From assembly GCA_945910005.1 (NCBI GenBank), contig OX246745.1:8782765-8846764 (forward strand): a stretch of 64,000 bases of DNA, read 5' to 3'. The notes under the pieces were generated by a model. That model was given only the letters and a program-made list of their open reading frames with translations. It was not told where the DNA came from and searched no databases. This stretch comes from Isoperla grammatica (taxonomy: Eukaryota > Arthropoda > Insecta > Plecoptera > Perlodidae). Positions 36,850 to 48,586 of the stretch are shown piece after piece (within the stretch, counting starts at the first letter, position 1; each line of letters opens with the position of its first letter). A program made the position numbers and the translations under genes.

Positions 36850-36970
36850 AGCGATATACCATATATTATAGTTTTACTTTTATATTATATTTTCTGACTC
36901 TTTTCTCAACACCGGGCAATGAATGCTGAGGAAGGCATTAGGAATGCGTCGGTATATACTACTTTTTACT
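36850..36970. mobile_element. Foldback family E, copy 3, diverged
   Basis: TTTTCTCAACACCGGGCA, CTGAGGAAGGCATTAGG, then AATGCGTCGGTATAT follow the layout of 28316-28427. Outer GATATACC/GGTATATAC arms are short. Confidence 0.4.
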
Positions 36971-37662
36971 TTACTAGTTTTTTGTTTGGTTAATAGGCCT
37001 TATGAAAAGAAATAATAGTTTTGCTGTTAGTGTTTTCCGAGACTTTATCCATATGTTTTGAGTCATTTTCATGTTCAAGAGTTGTGATTAGGTTTATCAC
37101 GTTTTACCACGGCATATAGTGTGGTCTGTTGGTATATCTCTCTCAAAGCATCCTAGCTGTGAGTGTGTGTCTTGGGTTTAGGTGTAAACGACAAGTACAA
37201 TGTAAATACCGCCAATTCCATTATTCATAAGATCTCTATCGGTTGGTCTTGTGTTGTACGCCCCAGGCATTCCTTATAAGGACCCTAAACCACCAACCCC
37301 TCCCATTAGTTATAATTTTATTACTGGTGTGGCCTACTTTGACTCCTCGAAGATCAGTGCCAAGTGTATATGAATATTAATTAGTGATTTAATAGCTGGT
37401 GTGTTGTCTGCTTCTGGTAGTTTCTTTGGGATGCTTTCGAATTTAGTAACTATTCCAATTAGAAACATTACGTTTAGGAATGCAGAAATACAAACTGAAT
37501 GTAGGTCTGTTTAGAAGTGAACTTTGGATATGTGTTAATTCCTTTACACAAATTGTTAATTTATGTAATTGTTCCTGGAAATGAAATGAATACATGCTTT
37601 TATATAGAAGTATGGGCTTGGCCAAGGCCGTCTGCTTCGTACGTTCTCCAATGGTTCCTGTT

Positions 37663-38142
37663 TTATTGCAATTTTAGCCGATTTCGTGTACTTGGATAAA
37701 TATACACATCTTTGAAGCCGCTTATACCGTCTGACGACACAGTTTCATGCTTGGACTTTGGTTTTGCTTTGGCTTTTGCTTTGCGGGGATGAAACCATTC
37801 CCGAGACACCAGGATATTAATAAAATTCCTATTCGTGTATGGGAGGAGCTTTTTACTATTCTCGAAAACTCGAAATACAGTTGATAACTCGAATCCTTGG
37901 CTCGGCGCCAAAGCGTTTACAACTTTTTGAAAAATAATACGATTCAAATATTTGATCTTCCAACACTTGACTAAGTTTCCGACACTCTCGAAGTTGGGGC
38001 TGAGTTGATAAAGACTGTTCAATATTGCGCAGGGGAAGCCTCGAGCATATTCCCGATCCTCTGTCGTCTGCCGTGACTTAATAACATGAACATATGATAC
38101 CCCTATGTAAGAGAGTAAACATAGTGAAAAGTCAACCCTCAT
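37663..38142 (-). other. Unassigned 159-codon open reading frame
   Basis: This is the longest minus-strand frame that is not repeat-derived. It starts at ATG 38142 behind a possible acceptor (TTTCTTGCCAG) and contains a basic segment, KAKAKAKPKSK. I recognise no domain. In AT-rich non-coding DNA a frame of this length can occur by chance, so it is not called a gene. Confidence 0.15.
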
Positions 38143-38340
38143 TTCCTGGCAAGAAACGTTTTGACAGGTCTCTTTTCAACCGACGGAACTCAAGTAATCA
38201 AAATGATTTCCTCTAGAAGACAGTTATGTATGAACAGCTGTTAAATTTAATATTTCTATCTAGTCACTGTTTCTGGAGAATAGATTTTGTATTTTGAAAT
38301 ATAGTACAACTTACATTACTACTCCACATATTTTATCGTG

Positions 38341-38811
38341 CCCGAATATATGGCTGGGAGAAAACGTTTAATTTTGTAAACGTTTTTTCCCGATTTTTTT
38401 GCGTTTAAACGTTTACACGTAACACCCCTTCTGTTCACAAAATGGTAACAAAAAATTGTTGTAATGTTCGTGAAAATAAAAATGTCAACGAAATAACAAG
38501 AAGGATTTATCATATTCATTGTTCATTATATTCTCCACTATTTTGTGTCCAACTGTCCACAGTCATTTTAACTCCCCACACTAACTAAGCTATGCCTCGT
38601 CGGCTCGTTGCCCTGTCCCCGAATTCGCCCCATAGGAAAAATCTGCGAGTTTGGGTTTTGGGTGGGGGTGGCGGGAGAGGCGGTTGGGGTATTGGTCGGG
38701 CGAGGTATCGGATCACGGTTAAACGTAAATGAATAACTTATTTGTACACGTATATTTTCGCGCGGGCGTTTACACGTTTAAACGTTTACACGACTCAGCC
38801 CTACCCGAATA
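38341..38811. mobile_element. hAT-type MITE with 8-bp TSD
   Basis: CCCGAATA at 38341-38348 is repeated exactly at 38804-38811. The element (38349-38803, 455 bp) starts TATGGCTGGGAG and ends, on the opposite strand, TAGGGCTGAGTCG. Subterminal AAACGTTTAA and GTAAACG motifs occur at both ends. There is no transposase frame. Confidence 0.8.
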
Positions 38812-39104
38812 GTAACTCACAGCTGACTAGCTGACTACACACAACTAAGATACCGATTACCCATGAATGTAAACCTGTTTTCTGGACACGCTATTTGTAA
38901 AGCCTTCAAAAGTTCGGATGTGATGTAAGAGCGTCAACCAGACGCGACTTGATTTAACCTGTAGTTTCTAATTCTTGGAAGAAAATTGTAGACGAACTTC
39001 GTAGGGAAATTTGGACGTTGCAGAAGCTTATTTGTCAGTAATGATTATGAATGAGGATTACTATTCGACAATTGCGTTCAAAAAGAATACGACAACTACT
39101 TAAG

Positions 39105-39280
39105 GTTCAACCACAACTGACGGCATCGTGATTGTAATCGTAATACGGAAATCGTGAAAGAGTTAACTTACTTGGTTCTTATGGTGCTGTTCACAACAAA
39201 ATCGTAAAGTCGTAATGGATTGTAATGGTAAATCATATTTCTACAATTGCGATCCCGATTACAATTACGATGCCCCTTAA
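39105..39280. mobile_element. MITE family C, copy 2
   Basis: It aligns with 14243-14437 over AACCACAA, AATACGGAAATCGTGAAA, TTAACTTAC-TGGTTCTTATG and GCGATCCCGAT. The right terminus is eroded. Confidence 0.6.
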
Positions 39281-41582
39281 CACTACTACTGACAGCTGCC
39301 GTTACTGATATTGTCATTAATACCCTGTAATACCCACAACCACTCCAACCACCACTTCATCTACTATCCTAGAATACTAGCACTACCACTAACGCTAATA
39401 GTACTACCACTACTACTATTAGTACATGTACTAAAACAAATCATTCTTCAGGCATTCAAAATGTGATGATTCGTAAAATAATCACAGTTTAAAACATTTT
39501 TTTCAACACTTTGTTCTTATGTGATTACTTTTGGTATTGTTTTTCGTATTTTAAGGTCAACATGTATCTACTATGGTATTTTAAATTGCATTTTAGTAGT
39601 ATTTAGTTTTTGACTTTACTGTCCAGTTACTAGCATGTTACTCATCTCCTGCTGTCTTGCATGTTTATCCAACTAGGTTGTGGGTAACATGGTTGGTTTC
39701 ATGTATTTCCTTCTCTTTTTTTCTGTATATAACCTTTTTTCCATCAACTTATCTTTCTTTGAGATATGAAAGAGGACAGTTGATGAACCAAGAAACTTTC
39801 TTTGAGGGGAAGTTTTTCATTTTCAAAAGCTAAAACTTTTCCTGACGTGTTTTAATAACTGAAATTTAATTTTCCCGTTTCATGGTGGAATATTTACTCT
39901 GATGAAAGGGGAGGTTCATCAGAAGGTTATAAAAACTTGATAGGCTTATTAAATAATAAATCCCTTCTTGGCGTGAGGATCAATTTTCCGTTTCCCCATC
40001 ATTAATCAGTAACGGGTGAAATTAGCAGGTTTCTATTGTGTGTGTGGTAGGAGACATACAGGTACACTGTGTTATTATTTATTTTTATTTTTATTTTTCC
40101 TTTTTCTTTTTTAGATGTTTGATGTACAATTGTATTTGTTTTCATACAATGGAAAATACCTGAACCAATAAACAAGTGTTCGTGGTGGGTCAGGTTTATG
40201 TTACATAACATAACTAATAGGTAACATACCGTTCTATATATTAATAGTTATACTAAAGCTAAATTAAATGCACACTACATAGAAATAACGGTACACGGTA
40301 TACAAATAATATAAAATTGAATAAAGATAAGATTAAAATTAAAAGTAGGCTAAATTTTTTACAATCAATATATATGGTAGGCTATATATGGTGCACATTT
40401 ACATAAACTTTACACACATTAAATCCTAAACTAATATATTTTCAATGAACTGAGCTGACTGACAACCTACATTGCTCATTTCCCATAAAAGACGTAAGTA
40501 TTAATTCTTCTGTTGGCTAAACCGTTCTTCCAAATGGATCGGGTATTAGCATACGCACACAGACCTCACTCGCAATGCCTTCAAATGGGCTGCACGTCCC
40601 AATGGAGATTCATTCATTTTGAAAGTAATATCACGGAGACAGGGTTCCTATTTCTCCTTACTGCCAGTTCTGGGTGTCTTGCGATATTGCAGTCCCACAC
40701 CACCGACAGTCGGTAGACTAACTGGAAGCTTTTAATTTCATTGATGCGCCTGAAAAGATATCGGTTTGAGTTTGTGTGAGGCTTGGAGAGAGCGTACACG
40801 GAATAACCCACGTCTCATTAAATGGAGCTAGTTGCCACCTGAAACTAAATAACGGACTTGTGTAATGCACAAAAATCATGCTTGCAAATTATTTGTTATT
40901 ATTATTATCTTTTCCAACAATCTCCTTTTCAAATTTAATATTACACATTTTACGTATTTTAGATGTTTTTAACGTGTAGGTCTACGAATGTGAAGAAATG
41001 TAGTATGCTGGATAGATATTTTCCATTTTTTTTTTTTTGTCTGGTTGGTCATGTGTTGCAGACGTCAGGCATGTAACGCGGCTATATTGGTACTTGTACG
41101 ACATCGTTTACCGAGTAGTATGATATCGTTTCGTAATAATATGGTTTCTGTAAATGAAAGGATTTAATATCATCTGTAATCATTCCAATATATATACACA
41201 GTACAAATTTGTAATTTAACAATATTTTCTTTATTTAGATCATCGGAAAATACTATATAATATGGTGTTATTACATATTTCACAAACATCTTTTTGCTAC
41301 TTACAACACACTTTTATCTTTTATTCTCTTCGTGCTTCCTCTAAATGAAAAATCTAAGTTTAAACAATAACTTATTTCAATCACATTTCCAGAATTATGT
41401 AAGTACAACATATTTGTAAATGAATACATTTTTACTTGATATCGACCCACAGAATTAGAATAAATATTACAAATAAGACCCGTCGCTTGAATAACACAGG
41501 TTCATGAAGTGGTGGTTATACAAAATATGTGTGTAATTAGTAAAATAGCGGTGTGTGTTTTCAGACGGTCAATGTTGTGCGT
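39281..41582. other. Non-coding, no gene seen
   Basis: AT-rich with short chance ORFs only. Confidence 0.5.
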
Positions 41583-42134
41583 TAGAGCTGCGCGCATATA
41601 AGGGAAGGGATAAGAGTGTGTCATGTGGTACTAAAGGTGAGCGTGTGAGTGACTTTTCACTCACGCCGGGTCACGATCACGAGCGAACATTTTCTAATCA
41701 CGCACACTCACGCACGTACGGGTATTATCGCTACACGCTCACGCACACTCACGCTAGAATTAATTTATTTCTCTCACACTCACGCCATATCACACATCAT
41801 ATTCAGTCACGCACGAGTCGCGACGAGACAGGACTAAGAATAACCCCATTTCTGAAAACCGGAGGGTTAATACCTACCTACCTACATGACCATGGTGAGA
41901 CTGGGAAGCAAATGGCAATAAATGAAAAGTTGTTACCAGATTTTTTTAATACTAACGGCTTCAAAAACATTTTTTTGAGAAAAGATAATGAAATCTTCAA
42001 ATGTTAACAAAATGGATAACGTGACACGCACCATCACGCGTGTCACGTTTCACGCGTGAGTCAAGTCACAATCACTCACGACCCATTCCATTTAGTCCAC
42101 ACTCACGCACACTCACGACACGTGCTCAGCTCTA
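41583..42134. mobile_element. hAT-like MITE packed with ACTCACG motifs
   Basis: The ends TAGAGCTGCGCGC and, inverted, TAGAGCTGAGCACG suggest hAT termini, but no 8-bp duplication is visible. The element is studded with CACTCACG/CGTGAGTG, mostly near the ends. The 150-codon frame across it (41555-42007) is His/Thr-rich because of the motif and is not a convincing protein. Confidence 0.55.
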
Positions 42135-43668
42135 GTTGGTACTGGTAATGCATACAATCTGCACCAAGCAGTAGCCTACACGTTATCACATCACAGTCGA
42201 GGTTTATTAATTTTTGTCTAGCCTCGTTGGAAGCGGTCGTTATATCGTTACATCATATCCTTCTCATTTCAGTACTTTCGTGGACGTTAATTAACGACCG
42301 TAGCGATAAAGGATTTTCAACGGTTTTACAACATTTGACATTTCGATAAGGTTACTGAAGATGTCGTTAAACCGCAGTAGATCAAAACAAAGGCTTTTAA
42401 TATTGTGTATGAATAAGGTTGTTGCAAATTGACGGGTTGGTGCCATATACATTTATTTATCAATGTATATTCTATTGAGTTATAAAAATAGCGTACAAAG
42501 GGAAACAATAAAATAAAAATACAAGATTGCAATGAACATTTTATATGAAAAAAAAATTGGAGAAAAAACTGCATGAAAAAAATTATTTTAATATTTATTG
42601 AAAAATACAAGTTCAATTAAAATTAGGATCACAGATATTATGATAGTGAATCAAATTAATAATTTGGTGACACGTTATTATCATCATTCATGACATGGTT
42701 GTGTGATAAAAGAAAAAGAAGAACAATCCCCGAATAACTGTAAAAGAAGGAGCATCATTGATCTGTTGCGCGCAAGGAACTAGTTTCACTAGAAAAAGTA
42801 GACATTCTTATGTCGTCAGAAAAATAAAATTGCGCTGTTCAGTTCTGTATGATTCCAAATGAGGAAAGTCGGAGCTGCAAATACATAATATAACATAATC
42901 TCGCCCTTTTTGTGGGGCGATGTGACGGAACGCTGGAGTCGCAATAGAACGTTATATTAATTGATGAGGTCTAAACACGCTGACGCCGTCGCGGGAATGG
43001 AAAAGGGAAAAGTGAAAGGGGGAAGTGGGTATCAGAAAGGGATTTCTTATTTAATTAAATTACCTGTAAGAAGTCTGAGAACCATTAAAACGTAAATAAA
43101 TACCTCAGGAATAATACGCTTGAAAAGCGGTCTCTCCACAAATAAAAGAGGATTTTCAAAGCGATATCGAGAGCCAGAATGAAACTCTACAGTCTAAAGA
43201 AGAGCTGTAACTCCAACTCTGAAAGCTGCTGCGAGGATTTATATTGTAATCATCTTTACAACACACATTAGAGTGTAATATATCAGGGGTTAGGCCTACT
43301 CTACTCTCAGAGTATTTTTTTGATAGACAAATTGCACCCTTGTGCTAGAGGTAATTTTTTAAGGTTGGTCTTGTGATTTGTACATACTATACATGTGATC
43401 ACTGACTCTGTAGTGTAGCTTTTTGTTCATTGTTCATTGTTGATATACATTATCAATCATATATGCACCCAGTAACAAACAAAACTGCCTAGCTAAAGCA
43501 CTAAAGTTGTCCAAACGTAGTTAGTACGTCTCAAGCTGACAAAATGGTAGCTGACTCCAATGGTACCACAATAATGTGTACATGATACAGGTCCATTAGT
43601 GATAAATTTACCACTACGTATATTGGATACCTGGAAACCTCAAACACAGTTGGCGTGACTAATGAAGT
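42135..43668. other. Non-coding, no gene seen
   Basis: AT-rich. The 96-codon minus-strand frame at 42326-42616 is Phe/Ile-rich and random-looking. Confidence 0.5.
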
Positions 43669-43685
43669 TAATAATAATAACAATA

Positions 43686-43776
<91 letters not shown>

Positions 43777-43913
43777 TGATAATGATAATGATAATGATAA
43801 TGATAATGATAATGATAATGATAATGATAATGATAATGATAATGATAATGATAATGATGATAAAAATGATAATAATTATAATCATAATACTTATAACAAT
43901 AACAATAATAATG

Positions 43914-43994
<81 letters not shown>
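43669..43994. repeat. (AAT)n with an internal (GATAAT)n block
   Basis: An AAT tract is followed by about 14 GATAAT hexamers (about 43777-43860) and then AAT again. At its right edge is a minus-strand SINE family A 3' end, so the array is likely an expanded SINE tail. All reading frames in it are low complexity. Confidence 0.95.
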
Positions 43995-43995
<1 letters not shown>

Positions 43996-44040
43996 TGTTT
44001 GTAGGAATACCTGTTACCCGTGTGTATCCTGCCTTGACTT
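43995..44040 (-). mobile_element. SINE family A 3' end fragment
   Basis: Read on the minus strand, GGCAGGATACACACGGGTAAC then AGGTATTCCTACAAAC leads into ATT repeats, matching the family A terminal segment in the copy at 1832-2111. Confidence 0.55.
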
Positions 44041-44815
44041 ACGCTCTTGCTTGTGTGTGTTGACCATCCATCAGGCTTGGCAACTGAATAACAAGTGGAC
44101 TACACCAAACACGCATTGTGATCGGTCTTCAGACTACATTCAGTTGCGTTCATAACATTAGCTGCCATATCTGTCTTGCTTGGTAAGGAGTAGAGATTAG
44201 ATTACCTTGTAGTCGTGTTTCGCGCAGGTATTTTGCTACAACGTGCGTTACGACACATTTGAATATGTATCTGTTGAAGTTAGTGTAAGTTTATCTGGTT
44301 GTATGGTAGGTGTGATCCTAACAATGTTGTCGCTCGCTCTCAGCAGCTGTGCAACGACAAACACCCCCTACTGAAGAACTACTCGGGTCGTAGTTAGCAT
44401 CAAAGTAAAAGTCTGTATGTACCGAGTTTGATCTTCTCAAATACTAAATCTGGTTGACGTAAAGAGGGGTGGGTGGGGGGCTCGTAATTGAAGGAGGTAG
44501 TCTGAAAGCCTGCAGGGGAGGGGGCATCAAACGTTTCCTCTCCTGTAGGTTTGCGTTTAATACAATTAGGACTTCGAAAAAAATGACTAATACAAAATCA
44601 CGAAAAGTTTTTTCTCTTAATTTTCTGGAAGTTCTTTTGATCCGGATTTAATCAAAAAGTTTATTTGATAAATGCTCTGAAAAGAGGTGACTTTAAGTAC
44701 ATGGCTTCTTGTGGAAAAAGTGAAATCCTTTTGAAAATCTCTTTCGAATGCCTGACTCATCCTTTGCGATTTAAATTGGAACATGAGTGAAATGCGAAAT
44801 TTGTTTTTTTATTTG

Positions 44816-44915
44816 TGTGCGTAGGAGAAAAGTAAGATACAACTCGATTGTGTTCATACCACCCATGTTTATAATTGAAATGATTAAATAATAATAATAA
44901 TAATAATAATAATAA

Positions 44916-44964
<49 letters not shown>

Positions 44965-45037
44965 TTCTGTGCGTAGGAGAAAAGTAAGATACAACTCGAT
45001 TGTGTTCATACCACCCATGTTTATAATTGAAATGATT
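44816..45037. repeat. Exact 70-bp direct duplication around an (AAT)n tract
   Basis: The 70 bases at 44816-44885 recur without visible change at 44968-45037. Between them lies an AAT array at 44887-44963 with one AAG. Full identity points to a recent event. Confidence 0.9.
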
Positions 45038-45706
45038 GATTTATTTATCCCTATCTCTGTAGCAAGGAAACAGACGTGACGTAAATCAAGAAGAAACACG
45101 CACCACGCCACCATAGCTGGTGAATAAGGTGGATGAAACGGGTATAAATTACTCGAAAATACCGTCAGAGAAGAATAATGAACTCACCGTTTTAGGTGGG
45201 TGAATAGTTGTTTTCAATTTCTAAAATATGTGAACATAAAAATGGTTAACCTTAAAATTAAAATTGAACCTTGATTTGTCAATGTGTCAATCCAATTCAG
45301 TTCAATTTATAATTATTTTATTCCCAACATAAATCCACCACAAAATAAAAATAATGTTTATTGGACATGCGCATAATAGATATGTAAAGTGTTCAGAAAA
45401 ACAAACCGAAAACTTAGTTTGCGAAGCCCGCGTAAGGAAATTATGTTTCCATGTGAAACATACTGACTTAGTTATTTGCTCGTAACTTTTCAGTGGCCCC
45501 AGCACCACTTACGCTCCGGTTCTTAGTGATCATTAGACACAGCTTAAACATAACATAATCACGAGCATTTAGTTTTCTTCGTATCTATGAAAATGCATTT
45601 AAAATTGTAAATCTGAAGTGATACTTTCAAAAGAAGCTACATACAATTTTAAAAACAGGAAGCAAATATTGCGCTTGGGAAAACATATGGGAAAACATAC
45701 CTATCT

Positions 45707-45896
45707 AATCAGACAATTCTATCCAATTTCAAATGTTGCGCTTGGGTTGAATCAGACAATTCTATCCAATTTCCATTGTTCGTTTGGGTTGAATCAGACA
45801 ATTCTATCCAATTTCAAATGTTCGCTTAGGTTGTATCAGACAATACTATCCAATTTTAAATGTTGCGCTTGGGTTGAATCAGACAATTCTATTCAA
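45707..45896 (+). repeat. 43-bp minisatellite, about 4.5 units
   Basis: The unit begins AATCAGACAATTCTATCCAA and contains GCTTGGGTTG. Units differ by a few substitutions and small deletions. Reading frames through it are repeat-derived. Confidence 0.85.
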
Positions 45897-45944
45897 TTTA
45901 ATGGCAATATTTCAATATTGTGTTTCATTTTCCGGTCTAGGAGG

Positions 45945-46228
45945 GGGCCCTTCTCATGGTGACCGGTGCCCGCAAAGAGGGCTCTCGTGTATCTCTTTTG
46001 ACATTCCTTTATCTCACGTGACCTTCATCATTTTTCCTCTTCCTACTTTTTCGCTTCTTCTCCATACTTGCGGCCCTCTGCCTACAACCACATCACCCCC
46101 CCTCCAAACCCCTCCACCTTCCCTCCCCCTACTTTGGATTCCCTTATGACGACCGCGGCGATGTGCAATGGATCTGATTAGCCGACGTCATATGATCTAG
46201 CTGTCGAGTACGTCATAAAACACCAAAT

Positions 46229-46240
<12 letters not shown>
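45945..46240 (+). repeat. Dispersed repeat F, copy 2
   Basis: Collinear with the minus strand of 19515-19895. The terminal part (GCCGACGTCATATGATCTAGC) also resembles a stretch near 14185-14210. It ends at an (ACTA)n run. Confidence 0.55.

Positions 46241-46259
<19 letters not shown>
46229..46259 (+). repeat. (ACTA)n microsatellite
   Basis: About seven ACTA units at the end of dispersed repeat F copy 2. Confidence 0.9.
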
Positions 46260-46528
46260 TGTTTCACTTCTGAAGTAGGCCTATAACCGCTAACGTGAGC
46301 GCACCACCCCCTCGAAACTCGCTGCTCTATTTTAATGTCTTGGAGACAGTTGTTATCTTATCTATCCCGTCTCTCAGAGCTGTCTCGCTTCTCCCCTAGT
46401 TCACTGGTGACAAAACTCGTGGTATGTCTATTTATAGGCTACACATTTCTTGTTTTGGATAAATGGCATCTTTTTCTGTTCTCCAAGTTTTTACAACAAT
46501 GATGATTTCGAACAGTTCTTGGTTGTAC

Positions 46529-46752
46529 CTATGGGCGTCGCGAGGGGGGCAAGTGGTTCCACTCCCCCCCCCCCCCCCCCCTCCCCCCGCGAATTTCAGA
46601 AAAAATAAAAATTTAGCCGTGTTGAATATATTTTATTCGTAACCTACTGGTATTTTATCAAAAACAATTCCCTCCCCAGATGGAGCACACCTGAATGGAC
46701 CCTGCTCCTCCCCCCCCCCCCCCCCAGGAAAATATCTCGGCGACGTCTAAGG
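46529..46752. mobile_element. Possible MITE with C-homopolymer tracts
   Basis: CTATGGGCGTCGCGAGG on the left and its approximate inverse TCGGCGACGTCTAAG on the right bracket two long poly-C runs (about 46563-46580 and 46711-46726). The flanks are only loosely alike. Confidence 0.4.
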
Positions 46753-47499
46753 TTTCTATTAATAGGTATAATGATAACGTTGTAGTTATCAATAAAAACA
46801 AACATGGATACGTTGTCTCAACACTGTATTTACACAGTGTCGACCATTGTCACTCGTGTCTCTAAAAACTCGTCAAGTTTTTAATGATGAGAGCGTAACC
46901 AATATTCAGAAACAAGCAATTCCAAATTCAATTACCCCATACTTTCTTGTTTCTTCCGGAAGAATTGCTACAACGTAATTTGACTTTCAAAATAATGTTC
47001 CTCCCAAACAATGTTTCATAATATCTTTGAAAAGGTTATAAAACATTTATTTTTTCGATTCACTTTCAATCACATTACTTGTACTGATACTAAAAAAAAA
47101 AAAATCAATTTTCTCCAAGTGGCCGTAAATGAGAAAAACTGAAGCCTTCAATCACATCGATGAGTAAAGGAGTGTGTTGCTACACAGGGCCCACCCATAG
47201 TGACTTAAATCTATACTTACCTCTATCAATATTACTAGGTTTGGATAAAATGTACCTGTTCATGTACCTTCAAAATTGTACCGGTGATAAAACAATGTTT
47301 TCATACAAAATTATCATAGTATAGCCTTAATTTTTAAACTTTCTTGTATCAATAAAGGTGAGTTTACACCATATGTAACAAAATTCAACCCGTCCACTTC
47401 GTAGGTTCTTCCTATCGTATTTTGACTTTACAATGAGATAATGAAGTAACACACCACCAAAAAAATATTTTAAAATGTTATTAAACGTGTGACAGGTCT

Positions 47500-47612
47500 T
47501 AAGCGTACCTGACATCTAAGGACGAGGGTTCGAATCCCACATAATGTATGTTTTTTTTATTATTGTCCTTCATCTTCATCTATCACCCCTCATGGTCTCG
47601 AATAGGACGAAT
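47500..47612 (+). mobile_element. tRNA-derived SINE, family B, partial
   Basis: The B box GGTTCGAATCC lies at 47527-47537. After a T-rich stretch comes GTCCTTCATCTTCATC and ATCACCCCTCATGGTCTCG, shared with 26040-26182. It lies about 40 bases upstream of the TTAA transposon. Confidence 0.6.
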
Positions 47613-47918
47613 ACAATAAAATACGTTAATGATTCTGAATCGTCATCATCTTAAAGGCCCAGTAAAGTTTTGGTTCGGATGGCCATGTAATTCAAAGGCA
47701 TACTCTTAGTAGGTGATTAAAAAAAAAAAGGAGAGAATCGACCGAGTAGATGCGAATATATGATCAAAAACGCAAAGACGTGCGTTGCGGGTTGCCTACC
47801 TTCCGTGACGTCACTGGGGGGGACTGACTGTTCAAGCCACGGCATGCGCCTCGCGCTCGTGGCCGGACAGTAGCCTACGCCTACGCGGCCGGCAGCCACG
47901 GACGAGAGTGGCCGTGTA

Positions 47919-48448
47919 ATGACTGGTGAGCCCGTAGCACCTTATGGCTTCGAACCGACGTATTCCGAGGAAGAAATATACGAACTGGAAAAGCGTAAAA
48001 CACTTTCTATGTAGGTCTGGGAATACTACCTGGTGTTAATCGCTATGACTACCGCCGAGGAATCTTTTTGCTGTCTTGAATCTGACATTATTAGCCACGT
48101 GCGACAAGATCTAGAGTGCATCACAGAACACAATGATTTCGAAAGCGTGTGTCTTAACGTTGGTTGTTTGAACCACGTTTGAACACTGTTTGTCAATAAA
48201 TGATGGTTCATTCTCATCATGATGACCAACGACAAAAGCTACGAACCACTTCGAATAGATTATGGCGACACATTTCTTATAAACAATTCATATATTGGAT
48301 GAATTTCTGGACATCGCTAGGAAAATACAGACGTTTTGTGATACCATCATGCGTTGTCAATGTTATTAGAGAAGAGTTTCCTGATGCAAATAGTAGCTAT
48401 GTGGGATTTAAACCCGTTGCCGGAGGAGAAACTGAATATTTTGATTAA
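47919..48448 (+). pseudogene. P2X7 intracellular (ballast) domain-like ORF, broken
   Basis: Three conserved pieces appear in order. The first, from ATG 47919, reads MTGEPVAPYGFEPTYSEEE and hits an in-frame TAG at 48012. The second, in the same frame from 48045, contains MTTAEESFCCLES and ECITEHNDFESVCLN and stops at 48180. The third is two bases out of frame and reads SYKQFIYW...RRFVIPSCVVNVIREEFP...YVGFKP, ending at the TAA at 48446-48448. The last piece matches the extreme C-terminus of vertebrate P2X7 receptors (LPSCC..RIRKEFP...YSGFK), a cysteine-rich zinc-binding 'ballast' domain also known as stand-alone proteins in invertebrates. There is no channel portion. The stop codons, a missing CxC segment before MTTAEES and the frameshift near 48165-48200 make this copy non-functional. 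It lies wholly inside the TTAA element. Confidence 0.75.
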
Positions 48449-48551
48449 TACATTATTATTGTTCCGTTAATTTAAAATACATTTACAATTATTGTAGGAA
48501 TAGAGAAGTAGTAATGAACATTGACACTGAACACTGAAGACTGTGCTAAAG

Positions 48552-48584
<33 letters not shown>
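48552..48584 (+). repeat. (AC)n microsatellite inside the TTAA transposon
   Basis: About 16 AC units, 104 bases after the pseudogene stop. Confidence 0.95.

Positions 48585-48586
<2 letters not shown>

Noticed and set aside
41555..42007. 150-codon ORF as a protein gene
   Set aside because: Composition is dictated by repeated CACTCACG motifs inside a hAT-like MITE; no domain.
43531..44155. ORFs of 81-166 codons rich in Asn, Ile, Leu
   Set aside because: Produced by the AAT/GATAAT array; flanking residues match no family.
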